Shown piece after piece: positions 54,297 through 64,000 of a DNA stretch of 64,000 nt; position 1 is the stretch's first letter; every line of letters begins with the position of its first letter. The position numbers and the translations under genes are program-made. The DNA lies in assembly GCA_037783545.1 (NCBI GenBank), contig JBBELK010000096.1, positions 186,001 to 250,000 of the forward strand, given 5' to 3'. The stretch is from Henricia sp. BOLD:AAB3569. Lineage: Eukaryota > Echinodermata > Asteroidea > Spinulosida > Echinasteridae. The notes below the pieces were generated by a model. That model saw nothing but the letters and a program-made list of their open reading frames with translations, made no database searches and was not told the DNA's origin.

Positions 54297-54980
54297 AGGG
54301 ATTAAAACCAGCTAGGGGCCCAGTTTGGGCACTGATAATGCCCGAGCCGCCAGGCAAGGGCATTATTTTCGTGCATTATTTTCGTGTACATGGGTAAAAC
54401 TCGCAGTTGTATCCTCGTGGGGTATTATGGCCCAGCGGTCTAGTGCGTCGAACTTAAGTTCCTGTGCTAGTACTAGAACGTAGGTTCGATTCCTGGCCGT
54501 GACGGGTTGTGGCACCTGTGCCCTTGAGCAAGGCACTCAACCACACTTGCTCCCATTCCTGTAATTGGCGGTCCCTCCGCTGTTGGATGTGGTATATAAA
54601 TAAATAGCTCGTCGTTTTGCCATGTTTTGCATTGAATTTCACTGTCCTACATCAACAGTATCAACACCGCGTTCGTACAACTGCTGTGCGTCATGTTGTT
54701 TTTGTTCGATCGCGCGCGTTACGCGTAACGCAGGCGTGTTGCGCGCGCACGCACACGACCGGATATAAGTGCACAATTTGCTTTTGGGCGCGTGCAGTTT
54801 CTCTGTGCATGTGCGTGTTTCGTATACGCGCTGACTAGGGCACAAACGCGGGCCAGCCGGCCGGGCATTATCACTGGTCATTATCGCTGGTCATTATCGC
54901 TAGTTTAAGACTGCCCACGTGACGTGCTCTCGGCCAATAGGCATGCGTAAACTGTCTTAGTATTTATGAATGCAACATAA
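54297..54980. repeat. R1-related compound repeat with nested SINE (54425-54600)
   Basis: GGGCACTGATAATGCCCGAG and the GTTACGCGTAACGC to GTGCAGTTTCTCTGTGCATG block match the 18.8-19.7 kb repeat. A + strand SINE sits inside with head CCAGCGGTCTAGTGCGTCG, B-box GGTTCGATTCC and core CCTTGAGCAAGGCACTCAAC. Both copies of the compound repeat carry a SINE at a similar place. Confidence 0.65.
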
Positions 54981-55417
54981 AACCTTTGTTTTTAACCAGG
55001 CATTTTTAAAGTAGTGCGAGTAAAGGGAGTGTATTTTTTTTGTTGGTTTTTGTACTCTTGTACGATTGCGGGGCAGGTGTATCCCTATAGTGCGGTTTAG
55101 GTAATGGACAAGAGACCTATATATCTTATTGTAAATTGTTCTTTAATTCTTGTATATTTTCAAGTTTTATCCTTTTTAAGTCATTGTAATGTGCCTTTAA
55201 CCATTGTTCATGGAAAGGGCGAAATATAAAGTTTAAATTATTATTATGAAATAAATGTATAAATGAAGAATGTTTAATCGCCTGTAAAACAGGTCTTGAC
55301 TTTATATTGTTTGAAATTGCTGTTTGAAACCATCGAGTACTGTCGAGTTTTTAGGTAACCTGCAGAAGCTGCAGCAAAAATTTCCACGCGTCGTTGTCGT
55401 GTGTGCACACTGTACGT

Positions 55418-55859
55418 ATATGGGTCTGTCCACAGTAATGGGGTACATTTGAAAAATAGGTAAATAATTCCTTGCAGATGTCTTTAGTTTATCTCAGAAT
55501 TAAAGAAATGTCCTTGTTTTGTTCTCAGGAGATAACTTTTGCCTAAAAAGGTAAGAAATTGCTGCAACAACATACATTTTTGAAAAGTAAGTGTACAAAT
55601 TTTCCTATTACGTAGGTAACGTGGACAGACATATGTTGTGACATTTTTTTCCGTCTTTGTTACATGCGTAATAGGAAAATTTGTGCACGAGGTTTTCACA
55701 AATGTATGTAGGACTATTTTTCTTACTCCTTGGTGAAAAAGTTATTTGCTCGGTTTAGCTTGATAATTTAAAGATAAAATTAAGACATTTGAAGTGAACT
55801 GGGACCTAAGATCTTGAATGTTACAGAAATGTACCCCATTACTGTGGACAGACCCATAT
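55418..55859. mobile_element. 442-bp palindromic element with 33-bp perfect ends
   Basis: The terminal 33 bp (ATATGGGTCTGTCCACAGTA onward) are exactly repeated in inverse at 55827-55859. The middle is a further hairpin with GTACAAATTTTCCTATTACG and CGTAATAGGAAAATTTGTGC. The flanking TA may be the target duplication. It resembles family F2 in plan (two-layer palindrome, CAAATTT arms) but differs in sequence. Confidence 0.85.
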
Positions 55860-56008
55860 CTATACACAAACGTACAACTGAGAAAATGGCGAGTGTGTTG
55901 ATATTAAAACGCCAAAATGCAGTGGTGTTTCCGAGCTATTTATTCCGAGTAAGTCTGCCTCGTTTTATTGTTTGGTCTTTCGGTGAATGTTGTGGAGCAT
56001 GTAAGTGG

Positions 56009-59000
56009 TACACTCCTTTAGCAGTGCTTTGCGCGCGCCACTTTAGTTTGCCCGCTCCAACCACTGCTAAACTTCGCCGCAAATCCTGCGAAGCGCGTAG
56101 GTGTGACGTCACCCAAGACCGAGCCTGGATAACACTTGCCATGATTGGCTAGATTCTGTCACCTGACGTTGGTTCTGTCACATGACCTGCATCTGACACA
56201 GTAAAGATGGCTGCGCCCAGGTATAGTCATGTCCCCTAACTTGGCGCACTTCGACAACTCACTGGAAATCCGCTCACCTTATAGCAAAACCCCCCAGCAG
56301 AATTAGTTGAAACTTACACACCTTGTAGTATAATTCATAGGCTCCAAGAAAAAGTAATAATTTAATATTTTGACTCCTCAACAAGTACAGAATAACACAA
56401 ACAATCAGGACAAAACGATGAACACTTTTTTCCCGAAATCGCCCGGAGTGTCCCGTAACGTGGAGTGGGTCGCTGATTGGCTGAAACGGTTTGATGTTTC
56501 ACTACGATGGCCCACAAAGACCACTTGCACGCACACACTGTGACACTGTACACAACGCCAGTATGCCTGGTTTTATTCACGTGAAATGCCTATTACAGGC
56601 TTCCGTGTATGGTGTCATGACAACCTGAAGCGAACGGCGATGCCTTCACATTCCGGTGAATTTCTAGTAACTGAATGATTCTTCTCCGTATTTTAGTTTT
56701 GGAATTTATGAAGGTACTTGAGAACTTTATTTCCATTTAATGCCAAGTGCAACAGATTGTTTATTGCGCCAAGAGAGAACGGAAAGTAAAGCCCGCCACG
56801 TTAGGGGCCGCGCCACGATGGGGGACATCAACAATACGTCAACACTAACGTTGCTTTGCCCACTGTCGCGTCGACTTTTTTTGTCATTATTTCGTCCTGG
56901 TTGTTAGTGTGGTTTTACACAGTAAGTATTTGTTTCACGGACATCACTAATCCTTCATCGTGATCATGTACATCCCTATAGAAAGGTGGGAAAATCACAT
57001 TTTTCAAGCTCTTTTAATTACCGCGAAATCATGTGTGTATGATTAGGGTAGCGCTGGAGATGAAGAATGGGTATTTTTTTCATATACATTAAACACGGAT
57101 TTTGGTAAATTTATATGTTGGAATCGATAGCTTATTCAATTCTAAGATATACTTCCCACTGACACTTCCGTCGCAAATGTTGCATTTCTGAGATAAATAA
57201 ATGTACTGCATAAAGTAATGCACAAAATGACGTGCGAGCGGTCTGTGCGTAAGCGCGACAACAGAGGGCGCTGCGCGCGCGCGTGAATGGTTATCTTGTG
57301 CACTAACTGAAGGCAATTTGAGGAAGAAAACGTGATTTTTATACAGAAAAGCAACATTTGCGACAAAAGTGCAAGTGGGAAGTATATCTTAAAATTACAT
57401 TATGTGTTGATTCCAGGAGGTAATTTCCTTAAAATCTTTGTTCAATGTATACGAAAAAAATACCGAAGAATGCAGTGCAGTATGAAGCGCCCCCACAGAG
57501 ATATATTGCGCCAAGCCAGCGAATAATTCCTCAACTTCAAGTCTGATCAGTCTTAGTTCAACACGCTGTCTCGTTTTCTGCTAAACTATAAGCTTTGTCA
57601 CAAAAGCCTAAATGCAGCAGGAGTACGTTGTCGTAGCACACGTGGGGGAACGCAACGTCATTGTCAATTTAATAGCACACATTTACGCCTGGAATGAAAA
57701 CTACGCACTCGACGAAGCTCACGAAGAGGAACTGATAATCATTTTTGTGTGCTAAAACAAACAAAGGGCATGTTTTTTACACTGAAATTTTGCACAAACA
57801 CAGACAACAATCTCCCCAAACTGTCGCTGGTTTCACAAGTCTGTTTCGCAACACAAACTACCCTGTTTGGACCAGAAATCTCACCGTCAAACCAACATCT
57901 TGTTCTGTTCCAATTTAAATATTTAAAAAAAAAAGTTAAAAATAAATATCGTCAGAGAGTATTCTTTATTTTCAGTAGGCCTATCTATTCAAAAAGTTGG
58001 AATTGAACAATGCTGTTAAGGAGTTTAATTAATAATATTTCTTCATGATGTACTCTCTGCAACAGCAAAACCTTTTAATTTATGTGACTATTTATTCAGC
58101 AGATGGTTTTGCATGTACAGTGTATTATGGGTTACATTTTTGGCAATATTTACGTTTTTGAAATCCACCATGTCATATTTATCAGTTGTGTAGTGACTGT
58201 GTAAAGTTGTGTGACGGTGAATAAATAAAGAAAACCGTTAACAGTCTATCATTTTATGTCATGATGTGTTTCTGTGTCACAAAAACAAGACCATAATATA
58301 TATTTTTCCCAAAGTGAGTTGGGCTGTTTATTTACATTTATTTGGGCAGATGTAAACATAGAGCAAGGAAACAGAAGATTGGGAAATAGAGTAGCTGACC
58401 TTTACTTAAATCTTGTGTACAACAAAGTAAAATCTTCAGATTTAAATTTGAACTTGCAAATCCTTGCTGAGTGATTTTAAGTAAAAACTTATTAAAACTT
58501 GATTAAATGCACGCCTGGCTTATTGGCTATGCTTTGAGTTTTAATAGCTTATTGGTTTTGATTTAGTGGGCCTTAATAATACTGTTCAAAGAAGAGAAAT
58601 ATAGATATTAAAAAATATATGGTATGTGTATGTACTTGAATTCGGGGCGATTCAATAAAGCTCTTTGCGTACAACTTAACCAACGCAAAATAGGTGGACC
58701 GTAAAGCAGTCTAATCTGGAACGAGCAATGACGTCATCGTTAGCCAATCAGACTACGGGAAACGAAACGGCGCCACGGCGGTAATTTTTGATTTCTGTTT
58801 TTTCGGAATGCCGTTAGATTTCGTTGGATCCCGACTGGACTAGACAAATGTACGTAGAATTTTCATTATTTATGGGTAGAATATTACATATTCTTTGTGT
58901 AGAAGGGAAACATGGACTGTTTTGAGTATTAGCAGTGGGAAATATTTTCCGATTTTTGGGGTGTGTTTCATCGTCTTTTTTTGCAAGCGTATATTTCACT

Positions 59001-59209
59001 TCTCGCGCTGCGGACCGGCTGTATATATGCATATGCATGACGTTAGGAGGCGCGGCGCGAAACCCGATTGTGATTGGCTATCGTGCAACAATCCTAACGA
59101 TTTTGTAAGCGGTGTGCTGATTGGCTTCGCAGGATTTGCGGCGAAGTTTAGCAGTGGTTGGAGCGGGCAAACTAAAGTGGCGCGCGCAAAGCACTGCTAA
59201 AGGAGTGTA
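56009..59209. mobile_element. 3.2-kb element with ~85-bp inverted repeats and 8-bp target duplication
   Basis: TACACTCCTTTAGCAGTGCT at the left is matched in inverse by the right end AGCACTGC and TAAAGGAGTGTA region; the arms extend through GCCCGCTCCAACCACTGC and CGCAAATCCTGCGAAGC. GTAAGTGG stands at 56001-56008 and again at 59210-59217, and the uninterrupted relative at 61.09 kb shows one copy of this site. An 8-bp duplication fits hAT or P-type transposases. No frame over 90 codons and no transposase motif were seen. Internal inverted repeats occur at 57116-57184 and 57352-57418. Confidence 0.82.
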
Positions 59210-59392
59210 GTAAGTGGTTGCTAGAGGTCGGTTTTGGAAATCTTTCTCGTATGTTTAAGCCGAAATGAAAGTGTTATTTATTACCACGGGCTTGTCCTTC
59301 AAACGTTATGTACACGTAGGTCGTGCGTAGCGAGAACATTACATGTACATGTAATTCAAATTTAGTCAATGAGCCACGGGAAAAAAAGGTAA

Positions 59393-59701
59393 CACCTCGA
59401 CGGACTTAATCATAGAGATGGGGTCCACCTCAACAACAAAGGAACTGCCGCACTTGCTAGTAATCTGATTAACAACTTGAAGACCGCACCAAGCCAATGC
59501 CCTACTCCCCATCCTACGTACGCTGAGGCAGTGAAATCCCACTACACGCAACGTCGTGGTCATCATAAGTCGGATTTTCGAATAAGACATCCTCCCTCGA
59601 CACGGAAGAAGCCCCTCCCCCAACAGCGCGTGCAGTACCGTCAACAGGATCAGCAGGACTGGATACGCTACCTAAATTACGTCAGCCACGTGACAAAGTA
59701 A
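59393..59701 (+). pseudogene. LINE ORF1 C-terminal part (SGNH esterase-like end)
   Basis: The frame reads LDGLNHRDGVHLNNKGTAAL. The DGVHLN pattern is the last catalytic block of SGNH hydrolases, a domain known in ORF1 of CR1-type LINEs. A basic, Gln-rich tail follows up to TAA 59699-59701. Only this C-terminal end is present; upstream is a different repeat, so the LINE is 5'-truncated or was cut here. ORF2 follows at once in another frame. Confidence 0.7.
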
Positions 59702-59706
59702 AAACT

Positions 59707-60564
59707 GTAAGAAATATTAAATGCATTTCTTTAAATGCCCGTAGTGTATTGAGTAAAAGATCCGACTTAGTTACGACCATAGAATTTGAAGCTGCAGATA
59801 TTATCTGCATCACTGAATCCCATCTGTCTAGCGATATCAGCTCCTCTGAATTTCTTCCTGCGAAGTATTCCGCATTCAGAAAAGACAGGAATAGACATGG
59901 TGGCGGTGTTTTAATAGCATATAGAAAAGGACTCCCTGTCATTCACCGACCTGACTTAGATACAAATTGTGAGATCATTTGGTGTGAAGTTGTATGCAAA
60001 AACAGGGAGTCTGTTTTTATCGGTGTCTTTTATAGACCCCCGAATAGCGGAGTTGGTATTGTTGACGAACTAAACAAGTCTCTTGTTCTATTGAGCAAAA
60101 ACGGTGTCAAGCACAGAAACATAATTCTGACGGGCGACTTTAATTTGCCAGACATAACGTGGCTCGATGGGTACCCAATCCCCTCAGATAACTCTGAATT
60201 ATCTCGTAACGTGATTTCTGTGGTTGAACGAAATGCATTATTTCAACATATCACTGAACCGACTAGAATCACTGAGACATCTAGAAATATTTTAGATCTT
60301 TTATTTAGCAGTGATCCATTTGACCTCTCGAACGTACAGATTATCCCAGGCATCAGTGATCACGAAGCTATTATTTTTGAATGTTCTCTTGGAACAGGTC
60401 AGACTACACGGGCTAAAAGAAAAGTGTATTTTTATTCGCAAGCCGATTATAGTAAGCTTAGAAATAATCTCCTGCTTGCTCACTCTAAGCTACTTCAAGC
60501 GGTAGACACTAATGATGTTCAGTCTTCCTGGTTATCATGGAAACGTTTACTACTTGATGTAGTG
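59707..60564 (+). pseudogene. LINE ORF2, endonuclease half (CR1/L2-like)
   Basis: This is an apurinic-type endonuclease domain of a non-LTR retrotransposon. Motifs in order: SLNARSV, IICITESHL (catalytic Glu), GVFYRPPNS, ILTGDFNLPDITW (Asp/Asn pair) and IIPGISDHEAI (catalytic Asp-His). No stop codon breaks it until the inserted element at 60565. Upstream the frame is open across the ORF1 end, so the true ORF2 start is not certain. With the segment at 62489 it forms one interrupted reading frame. Confidence 0.88.
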
Positions 60565-62488
60565 CACTCTCAAAACGCTGGTTAAAATATCACTGGTTAA
60601 AAATCAGTTGGTTAAAAATCTCCCAATGTTGGTTAAATTCTCCGAGTTGGGTAAATTTTTCTTTAACCAGGGGTTGGTTAAGTAATATTATGCTTTCCTG
60701 TTGGGTAAACAGCGGGTTGTGTAAAATATAAGATCAGAGGGCTGTATTTTAACCAACTATGGTTATAATTTACACCCCCCGCGAAGCGAAAGTTGGTTAA
60801 AAAATTCGCCCAACCATGTCACGTGGTGTCCAGTGAAAGCTACCATTGGTTAGTGACTCGATTGTCTGCAGGAAGGCAAGAGCGACAAAATGCCCACGCG
60901 CGTTCGTTTCGTGTGTGTGTGCCTTGTACGTGTAAAACTACTATACACAAACGTATACAGGACTCGTGTAGGATGAGTTGACGGCAAATTTGCAAAATGT
61001 AGTGGTGTTTCCGAGCCGAAACGACTAATTTAAGGTAAGTTTTGCCTCGTTAATTGTCTGGTCCGATCGGTGAATGGTGGGGGGACATTTTAGTGGTTGC
61101 TAGCGGTCGGTTTTGGAAACCTTTCTCGAAGATTTAAGCCGATTTCAAAGTGTTATTTTTTACCAGTACGCGCGCGCGGGTTGTCACGAGTATAACGTTA
61201 CTTTCACGTTGCATGCAGCGCGCCGTGTGCAGCGAGTGTGGGCCACAAACTACATCACATGTGTACAGTACACCATACTAGCTACGCACGGCCTGTATAC
61301 GTGTAACTTTTCCCCACCACTCCCGCCGGGCTGCCCCACCTAAGAGTAGGGATTATCACTTTTCGAATGACAAATTCTCCACCCGTGGGGCAAAATTCAG
61401 GTTACAAACTCCCCACCCATGGGCCAAAAGATGCACGTTTTGCTCCCTGTGCGCTAAAAATTTGATTTCCATGCGTTTAAGTCCCACCCTGCAGGGGCAC
61501 GGAAATCGTCGGACCAAATCCCCACCTAAGGGGTGGGGCATCGCTGGGTGGAGTAGCGCGGGGGAGGGATGGGGGCAGTGATAGGTGCATTATTAATAAT
61601 AATAATGAATATTTGTAATGCGCCGGTATCCATCAGAAAGATTATCAGTTGCTATCAGTTTAATAGTAGTATGAATGGATGGTTGGGTCACATATAATAG
61701 GCCTACCGCCTTTGGATCTTACTATGTTAATAGTCCTTGTTTCATTTTGTTTATCCACACAGGAGGGGCTGATCGGATCGGATCGGATTTGGCATCTTGG
61801 CAGCAACTGTTACTCGACAACAACTATGACAGCAGAGGCCAAGGCCATAACCACTCATCATGCACATCACAGTTGATCTGACTAGGCTACTGCTAAGCAA
61901 GGCTTCGGCGTGAACCACGTCTTTTTGATCAAAGCTGCATTTTGACCACTTTTTCGACACAACTACAGGTTGTGTAAAAAAAAACTATACACTTTTAAAA
62001 TTACTTGTTGTGTTTTAGTGTATCAATATTTATTTGAGATGTTTTGACAACATGTATTTTGGATAAGTTCTCCTGTGTCTTTTGGTAGCAGTTTAATTAA
62101 ATTATGTCTCATGCATGACCGCACATGAGGCAAATAAGGGTGTCGGGTGGAACACGACTTGCGCCAATTCAGTATGGCTAGGAAAAAGAAAAGGATTTGA
62201 ACCAGTGCAGAGCTGCCATCCGTCCCAGATTTTGCAACAGGTTCTTCGGAAAATAATTAATTTGGTGGTCTCTTTTTTTCTTCTATTCTGATGTTGGCGC
62301 AAGTCGTGTTCCACCTGACATCCTTATTTGCCTCATGTGCGATCATGCACATGAGAACCTATCCAAAATACAGAACATCTCATATAAATATTGGTACACT
62401 AAAACACAAAAAGTGTATAATAGTTTTTTGTTTACTCACACTGTAGAACGAACTTGCCATTAAAATTTTAACCAACGTTCTGAGAGTG
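60565..62488. mobile_element. 1.92-kb inverted-repeat element inserted in the LINE ORF2
   Basis: The ends CACTCTCAAAACGCTGGTTA and the right-hand TAACCAACGTTCTGAGAGTG are inverted over about 24 bp. TG precedes and follows the element (60563-60564 and 62489-62490). Removing the element and one TG restores the LINE codons in frame (LLLDVV then ESTVPH). The left 230 bp contain about seven TTGGTTAAA-type motifs. No transposase is seen. A palindromic element is nested at 61985-62423. Confidence 0.85.
61985..62423. mobile_element. Palindromic foldback element nested in the 1.92-kb element
   Basis: The left arm begins CTATACACTTTT and the right arm ends AAAAAGTGTATAATAG. Paired blocks are TGTGTTTTAGTGTATCAATA, CATGTATTTTGGATAAG and GGAACACGACTTGCGCCAA with their inverses. 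The arms are about 150 bp. Confidence 0.8.
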
Positions 62489-63423
62489 TGGAATCTACAG
62501 TTCCTCACAAAGTGGTCAGTGACAAAAATAAGTGCACCCCATGGATTACTGCTAACATTAAAAGACAAATAAGAAAACGTAACAGGTATTTTAAAGAAGC
62601 CAAAAAATCCAATAAGGAAACTCATTGGTCAAGATACAGAGAAACCAGACGGGAGGTGAAACGTAATATTAAATGTAGCCACTATAATTATGTCAAGCGC
62701 ATTGTGTCGGATGTTGATAATAATCCTAAGAGGTTCTGGAATTTTGTGAACTCTTGTAAAAAAGATAATCGTTCGATAGACTGCCTAAATATTAATGGTG
62801 AAAAGATTACTGACCACGAATCAATAGCTAATGCCTTGAACAATCAATTTAATTCCGTGTTTAATGTCTCAGGGGATAACAATGATGCTCTTCCCGACCC
62901 TGAGCCCATTAACACGCTATGTGACATTAGATGCACTACCTATGAAGTTTATAAATTAGAGATTGACGTTCATAAAGCAGAAGGTCCAGATGGTATTGCC
63001 CCTAGAATCCTAAAAGAGGGCGCCGAGTACCTCGCACCATCTCTCACTAAAATATTTAATGCTTCGCTTGAGAATGGTATTCTTCCTGACGAATGGCGGA
63101 GAGCGAATATAATCCCCTTGTTCAAAAAGGGGAAAAGAGATGTTGCGAGTAACTACCGCCCTATTTCACTCACGTCTATTGTGAGTAAGATTTTGGAAAA
63201 AATTGTTTGTGGCAAGCTTATTAAATATTTACAAAATAATAATATTCTTAATGAAAATCAACATGGTTTCAGAGCGCGTCGCTCTTGTGAAACTCAGTTG
63301 ATCGATGCTACTCATGACTGGAGCAGTTACTTAGACGCTGGGTATGATGTGGATATTATCTTTCTCGATTTCGCCAAAGCGTTTGATAGAGTGCGCCATG
63401 ACCTTCTGCGTAAAAAGCTTATT
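62489..63423 (+). pseudogene. LINE ORF2, reverse transcriptase half, cut at 63423
   Basis: It continues the endonuclease frame. The conserved linker is FWNFVNSCKKD; then come GPDGIAPRILKEGA, NIIPLFKKGKRDVASNYRPI (RT block 1-2), ENQHGFRARRSCETQL, and IIFLDFAKAFDRVRHDLLRK (RT block A with catalytic Asp). The FADD block and C-terminus are absent because the repeat starting at 63424 interrupts it. Apart from the two insertions the frame has no stops, so decay is slight. Confidence 0.9.
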
Positions 63424-64000
63424 AGGTGATCGGGCCAACAGCCCGATCACCTATTACTCTCGTACGATTTCTTTGTCTTTTTTTTTTTTTTTTTTTCTTT
63501 TTCTTTTTCTTTTTCCACTCAAACGTTTCCAGAGCTTTTCTTCAAAACGGTTCAAGCTATCAACTTGAAACTTTGTAGGAACATCAACCCCAATGTGAAG
63601 GTGTGCATACAAGGGTGACGTCATTGTGACGTCATTGGGTATCAAATTACAACCCAAAAATGACTAAAATATGCATGTTTTTAAATGCTTCCGTCTGGAA
63701 AACCACGTGACCCATGATTTTCGTATTTAGCAGGCTTATAGATAAGATCATGGCCTACGATTTTCTTCGTGTGGGCATTTTCATCTGACCCTTCCTTCTG
63801 GGGTCAATCTGAGGTCAAAGTTCAACGAAAACGAAAATCGCAATTTTTGCACTTATTGAGCAACAATGCCCATCAAACCAAGCTGAATCTTTAAGTAACT
63901 AAGTACAGGCATAGGTCCTATGGCAGACTTTCACCAGCGTGTATAATATTATGATGGCATCAAGCGTGACGTCATCGTGACGTCATCAAGTATCAAATTA
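63424..64000. mobile_element. Long repeat with hairpin end, copy 2 (continues past window)
   Basis: It starts with the same hairpin AGGTGATCGGGC...GCCCGATCACCT, poly-T tract and body as 24815-25386, with few differences. It interrupts the LINE after RKKLI. The other end is beyond the window. Confidence 0.88.

Larger units (their letters stand above)
55320..59360. mobile_element. Old copy of the 1.92-kb element, split by two insertions
   Basis: Segments 55320-55417, 55860-56008 and 59210-59360 match, in order, parts of 60860-61200 in the intact element. Shared phrases are CTATACACAAACGTA, AGTGGTGTTTCCGAGC and GCGGTCGGTTTTGGAAA (GAGGTCGG here). The breaks coincide exactly with the insertions at 55418-55859 and 56009-59209. 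The outer ends of this copy are missing. Confidence 0.7.

Noticed and set aside
56009-59209. Transposase gene in the 3.2-kb element
   Set aside because: Its longest frames are under 90 codons and show no DDE, zinc-finger or dimerisation motif.
59749-60585. 278-residue endonuclease frame as a stand-alone gene
   Set aside because: The last residues are read from the inserted element; the protein continues at 62489, so it is half of a LINE ORF2.

Overview
This is 64 kb of animal nuclear DNA, not a bacterial or phage region. Two protein-coding genes are recognisable, both on the + strand with GT-AG introns: the 3' part of CFAP65 (ten exons, 218-24695) and a complete TMEM163-like gene (eight exons, 40429-53792). 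The rest is intronic or intergenic DNA crowded with transposable elements. The gene content, the tRNA-headed SINEs, the CR1/L2-type LINE pieces and the many short inverted-repeat elements suggest a marine invertebrate, probably a deuterostome and perhaps an echinoderm. That placement is inference and no species is claimed.

Layout. 1-24.7 kb: CFAP65 exons lie in large repeat-filled introns. One intron is almost wholly a minisatellite of about sixty 76-bp units (4138-8692). Others carry a decayed Tc1-type element, several TTAA-flanked inverted-repeat elements, a LINE 3' fragment and tRNA-derived SINEs. 24.8-28.4 kb: a long repeat starts 119 bp after the CFAP65 stop codon; a second copy opens at 63.4 kb. 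28.5-40.4 kb: intergenic DNA with foldback elements, a tandem array that reverses orientation (about 32.4-33.5 kb) and an element packed with a CGGTAGAGCACGG-type motif (33.8-34.3 kb). 40.4-54.1 kb: the TMEM163-like gene with a polyadenylation signal, more inverted-repeat elements, a SINE with a perfect 15-bp target duplication and a Ty3/gypsy integrase remnant. 54.3-64 kb: nested transposons. A LINE is split by a 1.92-kb inverted-repeat element and cut again at 63.42 kb. Beside it an older relative of the 1.92-kb element holds a 3.2-kb element flanked by an 8-bp duplication and a palindromic element with 33-bp perfect ends.

The genes do not form a pathway. CFAP65 is an axonemal protein of motile cilia and sperm flagella; TMEM163 is a zinc-transporting membrane protein of the cation diffusion facilitator type. 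I found no new enzymatic or defence system. The unusual content is in the repeats: the intron-filling minisatellite, insertions whose exact boundaries can be read, and inverted-repeat families that seem undescribed but need a repeat-library search. All exon boundaries come from reading splice sites and codon phase together with remembered family sequence, not from an alignment.
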